From Nautilus pompilius (lineage: Eukaryota; Mollusca; Cephalopoda; Nautilida; Nautilidae): DNA of 64,000 bases. The position numbers were made by a program, and so were the translations under genes. The notes under the pieces are model-generated. The model was not told the origin of the DNA and searched no databases. It saw nothing but the letters and a program-made list of their open reading frames with translations. The stretch covers positions 372,001-436,000 of the forward strand of contig JACATO010000980.1 of assembly GCA_018389105.1 (NCBI GenBank). Reading direction: 5' to 3'. How positions within the stretch are numbered: position 1 is the stretch's first letter; every line of letters starts with the position of its first letter. This document shows positions 37,801 through 49,800 of the stretch, in pieces.

Positions 37801-40800
37801 CTGACTTGGTAAAATTCATATGGTAGCCATTTTATTCAGAGCGAGCCCTGAAATACATCGCATCACTAGATTCATCTTGGAAAAGCCTGAAAATGTCTGA
37901 AAATCATGTATACTGAAAGATTTTATTCAATGTCCAAGGCTTTTTGAATAATGTCAGGTGTATAGAGTTTTTTCCCAGGACAAATATTTTCTCAATTTGG
38001 ATTAAATCTTGTAAAACAGAATAATGGTAATGACACCACATTGATGCTACAAACTGATATGTTACGGGACATGAAACTTTCCTAGATGTTGACCATGAAT
38101 ATAATTGGGCCAAGAACATGACTCTTTATAGATCAACAATACAAGACTGCGAGGATCAGAAATTGATCTTTATTATAACATAGAATGACAACAAATTTCC
38201 TTGCAAATATTTTGCCAAATTAGTGGAAAGAAAGATTGGTCATCATATTTTTTTTTTCTTTCTGCAGAATGTTCCATGATCTTGTAATGGAGAACATGAC
38301 ATGCTCTCCAATGGCAATGACATAAGCCCATTTTTTGCTTTATGTAAAATGCCATAATATATATTACAATCATATCTTTGTAGACAACCCGTTACCATTT
38401 CTTATATAATTTGGCCATGCATGTGCTGTCATAGAAAAGCATGGTGTCATTTTAACCACCAAACATGGTTGCTCAGGGCATTGGGATGGTCCATTGAGAG
38501 ATGGTAGACTGCCATTGTTTCCCACTACAAAGCTCAGTGCACTGTTATTTTTGTTTTTATCCAAGAATTTAACTTAAGCTTCCACTGAAATCTTTAAAAA
38601 AATTTTTTTATGGAGCATTCTGGTCAGTACGTTAGGTCATGTCAATCAAAATATGAGCATAACATACAAGTACTGCAGCCTTGGAAATGATTATTGCATT
38701 TGTTTGTCTTTTTTGAGAGGAATATAATCATTAGTGCAATATTTCATATGTATCAACATAAAACAAATAGAAAATATATACATGACAAAAGTGTTACAAT
38801 AAGTTTGTTGGAGCTGATCACACATGACTTTTCTTATCAAGATATTTCATAGGTGAATCCATGATTCTGACTACCAGTAGGTAGGTGTGCATCTATAATT
38901 AATAAGTATATTGTTGCCGTGATAAAAGAAAATTCTCTAAACCTCATTTTAAGAAATACACACATGGGGGATATTTATGAAATCCTTGAAGAATTTCAAT
39001 ATTTTATAATTAGTTTAACTTCATAAGATACAATTGATTTTTTTGTTCTATCACAAAGTTATATGCTTTAAGATTTTATCAATTTTTGTTTGTTTATACT
39101 GTTATGAAACCAAAAAGGCAACATTTGGGGTCAACTGCAGTGAAATAAACAATCGAGGCACATCAGAAGAATCCACCATCCAACAATTACATTAAAAGTT
39201 GGACGTAGAAGTTTAAGGAAGCAATCAGTTAAAGATAGAAAATGCCTGGTAGACAATGTACCAATCAAGAGATAATTGCAGCTATTGAATAAGCATTTTC
39301 AAAAAATTTAGGAATCCCTCCATGTCTCACAAGAATTAAACATTCCATTTTCAACAGTTTATACAATTTTAAGAGCAATGTTGCAATATGAATCATCATT
39401 CATATCACATCACACATCAAATGAATAAAGTGTCCAAGAGAGTGGCAAATAGCTGCAATTTCACTCATTCCTATGTAGAAGTTTACGGACTCATTGTCAT
39501 AATAGCCAGTGTTTAAGCATATGGCTTTTAAATACAATTTGTTTGTTCTATCTTAACACCAAAACCACTCAAACTTTATAAGGTCATATAAATGAACAGT
39601 ATTTCTTTCAGTCAGCTGTAGTAGAACTGTATTGTATATAACATGTAATGTGCATGATGAATTGACACTTCTGTATTTCTGGTGCAATGACAGGTTGAGT
39701 AAAAAATCCAATCTGAAAACAATCAACAGTATGTGGGCGCAATAAAATTATTCACTGAAATATCATTTGTACCATACCCCCTCAAAAAAAAAAAAACGGC
39801 TTTGCTTTGTTGATAATATTCCATTGTAAATTCACCAATTCTGCATATTCTAAATATAGACTCTCAAGAGTTTGAAAATAGAGTCAAATACAAAATGATT
39901 GCTGCTGAAGATAAATAATATCCATCTTTGTACAGCGGTGTGCAAAAGTCTTGCATAAAAATGACTAGACTTAGAAAATGGGTTCTTATTTTGTAGAACT
40001 TAGTAACTATTGTATGTTTTCTGTCTTAATTGAAAGGTATCGGTGTCTTTAAACGATTTCTAACACTAAGATCCATTTTGTAATTGCAGAGTCAAAATTT
40101 AAATATTAATAAAATAATTTGCATGAAATCAGCATGTGCAAAAGTGTTGCAAAAACTACAAAATATTAGAATATTTATTTTGTGCTATAATAGTTTGGGT
40201 TAGTAGAATATAATTACGAAAAACTGTCATATTCCACTATTCTGATTCATTTTTGTTCAATATAGTATTGCCTAGAGCCCGATATTTGACCCCTGAACAG
40301 TGGGCCACAATCGTTCGCATGAAAGATGGTGGTGAAACTGAGTGGGTCATTGTGAATCGTATCAGTTGCAATCAGTCAACAATATCTCGCACCCTGAAAT
40401 GTTGGAAAGCCGATGGGAGCCTAATTTCGAAATGCAGAGCCAGCAAACCGTGGAAAACGACTGCTCGACAGGATCGTCTGATCGCCCACATGTCGAACTT
40501 GGACTGATTCCACACTTCCACTGACATCCAGACCGCCTTGTCAAGGCACCATGGGATCCAGTTGGCCTCATGCACCATCAGATGGTATTTGATCCACATG
40601 GGACTATTCGGGTGATCGGCACAGATGATGTTCATCAGTCTGGACAATTGTTGAAAGCGACTGCACCGGGCTTGCGAACATCTCCACTGGACTGTGGCCC
40701 AGTGGTCCCTAGTGTTGTTTTCCAATGAAAGAAAATTCGTGAGGGTCCACTTGGTGAGTTGGGTGTATGTTCGGCGATCGGTGTCTGAGAAATACCATCC

Positions 40801-43800
40801 TAGTTGCACTCGACCGAGTCTGCATGCAGGGGGAGATTTGGCCATGGTTTGGGGCTGTTTTCAATTGTCTGGTGTTGGTCTGTTGCATCATGTGGAGGGT
40901 TGAATGAATGCTCATGACTATGCAAAGATAGTCTTGGACATTGTCGAACCATATGTGTGTGACTACATGCCCCTAATGGCCATCTATCAGCAGGAAAACA
41001 CCCCCATCCACACAGCTAGGAGTGTCACGGCCTGGATCTCAATCCCATTGAAAAAACATTTGGCACTCGATTAAACTCAGCGTTAGTGCCAAAAAAAAAA
41101 CTGAAAAATAAAAACTATTTGAAGTGGCAAATCGAGGAAGCCTGGTTGGAGTTCAGTAGTGACAATTGTCAGTGTTTGGTAGCCAGCATACCTTGTCGTT
41201 GTGAACAAGTTATCAAGAATTTCGGATGTTCTACTCATTATTGATGGATCTGATCAATTTCTGCATAATTGGAATTGAATCTGAATTGATTAGATAGCTG
41301 CCTAGATTTTATGCAACACTTTTGCTCACGTCGATTTGATGCAAATGATTTTCTAAAAATTATAACTCTTCTTACAATGAAACAATATGCTTGATATTAC
41401 TGGAATAGATGCACAATAGTAATATAGAAATACTTTAATGAACAAGATTTGATAACTGGTTTTGACAAAATGCAAGCTAATTTACAGGAAAAATAATTTT
41501 TATGCAAGACTTTTGCACACCGCTGTAAGAGCAAGGTTTTAATAAGTCAGAACAATTGCAGCCATTCCTGAGGAAATACAGTATGAAGAATCTCAGAAAA
41601 AGCTGAGAAACTGGTTAAAATTTATAAAAGATAACATCAGAAAACCATTAGCCAAACCCTAAAAGAAATTTGACTCATGTCAGCTCAATACCAATATTCA
41701 ATTCTCCCACCACAGGAAATATTGATTTCATAGCATTAAGCATAGTGGCGGCGGACTGCAGTTTCTGGCTTCTTTCACACATGCCAGGGTGATACAAAAG
41801 TCCACATTTATTGATATTTTATGGGAAAGGATAATGGGCTATTTTCTTAAGTGCCTGAAGCAAACTGAGATAATGCAATTTTGAGTTTTCAAACTAACAG
41901 ATCCAACTGCTTTAGTTATATTCTTCTCTCTCTGTTTTCTAAGCTGAACTTATCTTTAGTTGCAATAAATGGGTAAAAAAAAACAACAGGAAATGAAATG
42001 GAGCCAATCCAAATTTATTTTAACATTGTGTTTTTGGAAGAATAGCACCAGAACACATTTTCCTTATACACTCATCCTACCATCTGATGAAAGCTTATCA
42101 AATAAAAGTGAAATGTTAGAAATTTTCTTTTGAGTATAATTATTACAAGCAAATGCAAAAGAAAAAAAACTGAGAAAAGACTTTGGTTTATAAAAGAATT
42201 CCATCAATGAAGAGTGGAGGTTTTGTCTGTCACATGTTACCAGTGTTGCATGGATAGTCAAACAGAATATACACATCTACTAGAAGTCATTTAAGGTTAG
42301 AAATCACTAGGTATTAAATTATTAAAAAATGTATATTAAAAGAAAAGATATCGAATTTTACACCAACACGCCTACTAACTTGATTTGTTTTCTAAGAAAT
42401 CTAAACACATAAAAGGATCCTAAGTTGGGAAATGTCTGGAAAAAAATGGTGCATCATCATCATCTTTCTAACAAGACATCCTTAGTGTACTGTCACATAG
42501 TTAATATCTTGATTGTACAAAAAGTTCACTTTAGAAAGAAACAAAGAAACCTTATTATATAGGAGAAACTAAATTAAGAATAGTTGTTTTAGGAATAAAA
42601 AATTTAAGGGGAATCATTAGCAAAAAAAAAAAGAAGCGGCGGCAAAAAATGGATTTCAGTTGATAATAAAGCTAATAATAATTAACCAGTCTACTAAACA
42701 TAGAACCAACAATTATAGTTACATGTATATGTATGTATGTATGTAACTATGTCTTTAGATAGTCCACATCTTGACTATGATATGCAGCTGGAATTCATGT
42801 GTTTTGTATTTTTGTAAAGAGTTTAGCATATATTCTCTAGTATATTTTCAGGTTTTAAGTAATTAGAATATACAGTACAATTATTAATCACTACATAATA
42901 AACATGGTGGGATCTTTTATAATAGGCAGAAAGTTAAGAAAAACTAAATAAAATTGTAGTAGTTCTTTAGGGTCTGATTCTCGAGGTTTACACTAGCAGT
43001 TTCACAATTTCAAAAATCTGCTGCCTCATCAGCTTAAAGCATGTCAAAGACGTTTCTGAATGCCTAGCCTGTCATCTACAGGATTCAGTTTTGGTGGTGA
43101 TGTGTCACCTGGAATGAGGGAGAGAAGAAAGGTTTGCAGACATTCAAGATAGCATACATGAAAACCAGCATGGAAAGTTTTTGGGTTTCTTTAAGTCAGT
43201 AAAGCAATTTAACTGAAGCAGAAATTAATTGCCCAGTTGTCTGAATTAGGCTAAATGAAAATGATAAAAAATAAGTAAAACTCACTTATGCAGCAATAAA
43301 CAGTAGAATTCCACTAAAAAATGTATCATCAAATATGCTTTTTTGGGTCTGGAAAACAAAAAGCCATTCCAAAAGAAAAACAACAACAGAGAAAACTTAT
43401 TAAAAATTATACTCACCTTCCTCATCACTAGGCAAAGAATTTGCTTCATCATCTTCATTCCCATCTCTCTCCCTGCTGTTTAAAACAAGATGGATTGACA
43501 TACATTTTAGGATATTTTTCTATAGTTTGAAATATAATATAAAGAACAAGTGATGCATCATTCCATAGTTTTTTAAATAGTAAAATATGAAACTTATGTA
43601 AATGGCAAAACAGTTATTTTTATAAAGGTGTAGAATTGACTTCTGTAGCTCAGAATTGACAAGAGAATGCGGATCAACTAGTAGTGCAAAATTATACAAA
43701 TCAAGTGACCCCCACTACAACAGACCCAATTTATTCCCAGTTGCCAGTATTTCAGACCCAGCAGATCCAAGTCACTTCCAGTAATATAAAAATGAATTTT

Positions 43801-46800
43801 AACATTTGGAGTTTCAAACATCTGCTGCATAAAATGAATGTAAACATTTTACATTTATGAGGAAATATTTCCTCAAATTATAGAATTGAGAAAAAAAAAT
43901 TTGGATACCCCATAAACTCACAATAAAAAACGCAATGGCTGGTGTAATTTACTAATGCCTAGAAACCCACCCCGATCAGGGAGGAAGCATCGTGCCATGT
44001 GGGCCTCAGCACGACTTCAGTATGACAATTCTTATTAGAACTCATCTTCTTTCTTTTATTAATGTTGAAGAAAATTCATGCAGCCAGGTGAAGAAGAGCA
44101 AGAAGCCATCCCAGCAAGGTACACCAAATTAAGCCAGCTGTTTGCAAGAAGTCATTTACCATGCCACCCAATCAGTTGTCATTTCAGTCCTCAAAAAAAA
44201 AATTCACACCCTTTTCTTGCTATATATTACACCATAAACAGTAAACTATTCTGAATGACGAAATCAGCTATGCATGTGCAAGGTTATAAAATCTAACGCT
44301 TAAGTTCCCACTTATTTGAAGTCCACTCAACACAAAAGCCACAGGGGGTGTTTGATGAAACTTTATCAGCAAAATACACATAGTGATCTAGACCCTGGGA
44401 AACTGCACATTCACTGGAAACAGCTTTATTGAGCATAAATTTTATTTCTGTTTTTTAGGGGATCCACTAAACCCCTCTACTCAGATAAAATGTTTCATAG
44501 ACTTGTAAGTGATCACAACAGCACACACCCTGAGGCATGAAGCAGCGGGATACTTTATATAGACTGTCCCTTGTCACAACATGGTTTATAAACCACATCT
44601 CAATGTTAAGAAGAACTAGACATGTTTATATACAAAATATTATTCATTAAAATAAGAGTAAACTTACTTTCTGTCCACTATCCACTTTTCATATACTTCA
44701 CCACTATCATTGGGAAAAATTTCTTCTTGGTGAATAATAATGTTTTTGATGAGATCATTGACGTTGCTCTGGTAACTGACTTGGTCCCTATCAGGAGGAA
44801 TAGGAAGCAATGTGGGGCCAAAACAAATGGCCAAATTGTAAGGATCCATCATATTTTCATCACTGTATTCTGATAAACTGTTTTTTAAAAAAGCAAAAAC
44901 AAATAAATACTACATTTAAAATGTCATCATGTATTTAATCTCAGCACAATACCTAAATGTTGTAAATCAAACCTACAGATCTAAAAGCTGTTTAGATACA
45001 CTGGACAATAAACCAAGAAATTGAGGAAGCATACCTCCAAAATATTTTCAATATTTGGAGAAAACCAGGTTTTAAAATGCTGAGACAAATATAGATCCTT
45101 TTGATAAGATGGCTGAAATCATGTGAGTTTCTGTCTCTCTTCCCTAAATCCTGAAGGTTAAGTTTCAGACTTCAGAAACTCAAGAATGTAAAGATGAGCC
45201 TGTTTTCCATATTCTCAACGAGCAAGTGCCAACAATAGCACAGTGCAGTAAAGTGATGGCTAGCTACATGTAGCATAACATGGCTACATTTATAATATTT
45301 TCCTATAAACTGTAATTACAAAAAGACACATTTACAGTGCCAAAACATTGTTAGTTATTTAATCTCATGATACCTAGTGCTGCAAGTAAAATGCACAGGT
45401 GTATTTAACTACTGAAACAAATGGTAAGATATTAACAATTTAGCATTACTAGACAGTTTCAAGACCATCCCCCCCCTCCTCCAGTGTATTGTAAAACATT
45501 CAACTGTTCTTTTGCATTAAAACTGAAGAAAGAAGAATCTACTGACACTTTGGATCTTTGTTACCACTACCAACTGTTTTTACAGGGAGGAAGAGTTGTC
45601 ATCATACAGCATTAACTTTCATGAAAACTATCGCATTAGTTAGATATCAACTAAATACAAAATTTGTGATTACTTGATGTATTCTTGCAAAAACCCTACT
45701 TACTGATTAAGGAAAGCAAACAGATATCGCATCACAATGAAAATGGACCGTGGTAATGTTGCAATTAACTCCTTTACCTTCTCTATGCAATGCTGAACAT
45801 CTTCAGCTCCTGAAAATGCCAAAGAAAAATCATTCCGACATTATACTGATAACATCAGCAAGCTATTTCACATTAGTTTGTACTAAATGAGCATCCCTTC
45901 TTAGTTTTAGTCCAAGCAACAGCAGTTCAGATTTTACATCATTTTGTGAAGAGTTATACCATAAACAAAGTTTATTTTTAGGTGTAGTTCTACATTTTCT
46001 AAAAGAAAAACAAAAAAAAACAAACAAAAACTTAAAATTGAATGATAACCAGTGGAACTATGTAAATTATTATAATTTTTTTAGTAGATTAAAGTTTGTT
46101 GTGAATCCATTTGTTACATGTTTCTCAGGGTTGGAAGAACTCTGTCTTCTTAACAACTGACAGTGTGTGTCAACAAGATCCTCTGATTTCACCTACATTA
46201 GTTTCAGGGTTCCTATAGTTTGTACTTACTAGTGCAGTTAATGAGCTCATCAAACAAGTGGAGTGGAAAAAGGGGTTCTCTAAGCTCCCTGAAGTAGAGT
46301 TTGAGCACACCAGCAACAGAGTTAATATCACTAGCGTCAACAACATCCATGAGGGGATCATCACCTGAAACAAAAGTTGCGCAAAATTTCTTATTTTCAG
46401 CACTCTAGGTTTTGGAAATACTACTTACACCAGAAGCAGAATGGATGTGTAATGGAAACCAGAGCGAAGAATAATTTACTTTAAAAACAAAAAAACAAAC
46501 AGAAATAACTTTTAACAAAAGACAACAGGAAGAAAACCAAAGAGTACCAACGAAGACACTTGATTTAAAAAAGAAAAAAGTGACCAACAAGTACTAAGAT
46601 TCATCATACCAAGCTTTAAAAAGCAGCAGCTCACAGATGTTCAATAACTTTAAAACCACCAGCTCACTCGCCATAACTTCATGAGACTCAGCTTCATTCA
46701 CTAAACATTTTCGGGGATATGAACATGGAAAATATCACAAAGGGTAGCATCTGCTCTCTCTCCCACTCCTGAAAATGGCTTAAAACAGTATTGTTTTGCA

Positions 46801-49800
46801 CATTTTGTTAAATTTCCAGAATTAAAAAAGCAGAAATCTTGTAAATTTATTACTGAATGAAAACTTAAAAATTTACCATAACAAAAAAAAAAAAAAAAAC
46901 TAATAAAAAGATGATAAACTGCTTATCTGCAATGAGCCATGACAACTGACAGATAATTGACAAGCATATCATTATGCCTGGTACAGTGATGGCAAGGTGC
47001 CAGGTTTGAGGAAACACCTTTGGTTGATATTAATTCATGGAAATCTCTGAACACAAATCACATTCCAAAAGGTTTTTTTTTTGTAAACAAGCTGAAACAA
47101 TGCGGTTATTTCTTAGTGGAAGACAAAATGTGCACAGAATTCTACATCCCTATCACTAGTTGACACTAAAATGTTTGCTATCAGCCTTTTCTGTCCCATT
47201 CCTGTACATAATCCCTTGACAAAATGGTTTACTATAGAAAAAAAAAGATTTTGTTAATACAATACACCTAATGATGCATTAACCCCCGAGGAAATGTATT
47301 AAATCAGGTGGTGTGTGTTATAATTGTGGTTTTAAGTCTGCACAGCTAACTACCAAAAATAAAATTAGAGTACAATATAGCCCCAACTTACTCAAAGAGT
47401 TGTGCATCAAAAAGAGAGTAAAACTATTATAGTTACTTTTTCTGCTTGTTAAAAGTACACATCAAATCTATTGTTATGCTAATGGATTTACCATCTATCA
47501 AAAGAAGAATCTGATTATTTCCAGTAAGAAGAAAAGATCAATACAGTAAGTCCTTTAACATTGGGGATGTGTTAGATAAACTACTTTAAATAAAATAACG
47601 TAATGGAGGATGCTTCCCCAGAGGATATTTTTAGGTCATTACTTGCAGAAAATACTGTATAAATCTACGTTAACACACACAAGGGATGTCATAGGAGATT
47701 GCTCATCAAGGTCTGCAAAGAATGCTCTAGAGTTGCTTCATGGTCAGTTATTTATGACAGTCTTTTGACAAGACTAAGTGACTCTTCCCCATCTCATTAC
47801 TGTGCCAGCTGAAGAGGGTTATTGTTTGAAAGTGTTTCACCATGGGACTTGAACAAGTCAACCACACCAGTTTTATCAATGTCTAGAAATCCACTTTTAT
47901 TGGCATGCCCCACATTTTCAAGCTGGATGTCTGATAAGGATTTCTTGAAGTCTTTAAATTCAATACTACTCAATGTTGCCAAAGTTACTTCATGCCACTA
48001 TGCCCCAATACTGTCAGTAGCCTCCCTTCTTGATGGTTTGTTTATCTTCTCTGTCAGTTTCACTAATAAGCTGGCCCATGGTATAATGTAAACAGTATGC
48101 CTCAAACATGGCAATAGTACCCCAAATCTATCGGCTACAATACTGACATCGTGTTTGGTAGAATAAAGATAAACATTTTCAGATTGTCCAAGTTTACGGG
48201 ATGCCCAAGTGTATTGAATTAGTAATGCCCTATGGTCCAGGTTGTTCCTGGCACAGTATTCACTGATGAGGGAGCAAAAATATGATGTAAACCAATCAAA
48301 AAATACTGCCATTGTCACCTATGCTTTCTTGTTCTATCACCATATCACAGAGATTGAGAATCCATTGGTTTTTAAGAACAGAGTGGTAAACCAATAAATA
48401 CTTTAGCGTTACAACTCCGGAAGCATTACTACCAAACAGCAGAGTTAGATAATCTTTTGCAGCTTTAAATCCAGATGCTGGTCCTTTTTCTTGCCTTGGA
48501 GATGTACACGTGGGATGATAAGTGCTTCCAAAATAGACCTAAAGCTTGAGAGAAGCCACCTTCTTTAGTTCATCTGGATAATTATTTGCTGTCACCAAGT
48601 CTGCTCACTAGTCAATTTGATATTATGTAGGTTGGCATGATACTTGAACCATTTAAAGTACCAACCACCATTTGCTGAAATTGTTTTAGGTAATGAAATA
48701 GTGACCTGGCCTTTTCCTGTATTATCATCAAGATCAAGGCTTGTTGTGCCAGACCCAATCTCAATCCAAACACAACTCTTCCACTATCACCTTATTTCTT
48801 GACTTAGAAATTCCCCAACCAATATCCACTACACGCTCACCTGCTTCAAAATGCTTTAATACGTGCAATTTCACCTCCAAAGTAATGGTTTTACCAGTCT
48901 CCTTTGATGCAGCAGCAGTTGGATCACTTGCTGTCCCATTTACGAATGCAGGATTTTGTGAAGGTTTAACAGGTTAAAATTTGGAAAAAAAAGATCAATG
49001 CAACAAAGTTGTTATCAAATCAAAATAGTGTTAGTATCTGATCTAGAGTCAGGGTACGTCACAGGACACAGGTATGCATGGTGATATCTGTATCCTTTAT
49101 CACTACACTACACATAGTAGTTCTGCCGTGACAACTTACTGTACAGTGAATATCTCTACCAACAGACAAAAAAGCTGAGATTGAGAATACTGATTAATAC
49201 ATCAGACTTACCCTTCTCAAAAGTTGCCTTAAAATCATTGATTTCCACCTGTGCACCAGATACTCTAAAAATGCCTTGATGATGCATACCTGAAAGAACA
49301 TTTGAATTTAGGTCATAATAATTTCTTTTATTTGGTGTAAGTTAATTAACTATAGTGTGCACGTGCACATAGACATCAGATATTTGAATGCAGAGTTGGA
49401 GCCAAATACAATAAACAAGCTGAAAAGGATAATTTTTTTCTCCAGAATAGATAGATATCTATCCATATACAGGATGCAGCAAAATGATCTGACACATTTG
49501 TATTTTTAATAAAAGCCAAAGAGAGTAAAGAACGAAAAATGTGTTTTTATTTTCGAAATGTACATAGAATTCCATTTTGTTTCAAAAGGTGCATTGTTGA
49601 CATTTTGTTTCACAGTTGCCAACATGAATTGGACAGGCGAACATTGCGCTTTCATCGTGGAAACCTTCATCAAAAACAACGAATCCGTAATTGCAACACA
49701 AAGAGCATTCCGTGTACACTTCAGGCTTGGTAAACATGATCCCGTACCTACTCGAAACACGATTTTGTTATGGGTTACCAACTTTAGAGCTAGTGGATCA

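Larger units (their letters stand above)
39933..41525 (+). mobile_element. Full-length Tc1-family transposon with IR/DR termini
   Basis: Bounded by a TA duplication (39,931-39,932 and 41,526-41,527) with 30-bp perfect inverted ends starting CAGCGGTGTGCAAAAGTC. A second related motif (GTGCAAAAGTGTTGCA) lies inside each end at about 40,136 and 41,308-41,328, so each roughly 220-bp end has two direct repeats, the IR/DR arrangement. The transposase (from about 40,253) has an N-terminal helix-turn-helix (LTPEQWATIVRMKDGGE), VLFSNERKF where the first catalytic Asp is normally FSDE, QQENTPIH for QQDNA-type, and LDLNPIE near 41,035. Stops and frameshifts make it inactive. Confidence 0.93.
34249..43416 (-). 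other. srGAP intron between linker and SH3 exons (9.2 kb)
   Basis: Contains the Tc1 element at 39,933-41,525 and the candidate alternative last exon at 43,044-43,108. The stretch 34,260-39,050 holds no recognised gene. A region around 39,100-39,420 reads in pieces like a degraded helix-turn-helix of a mariner-type transposase, but too weakly to call. Confidence 0.6.
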
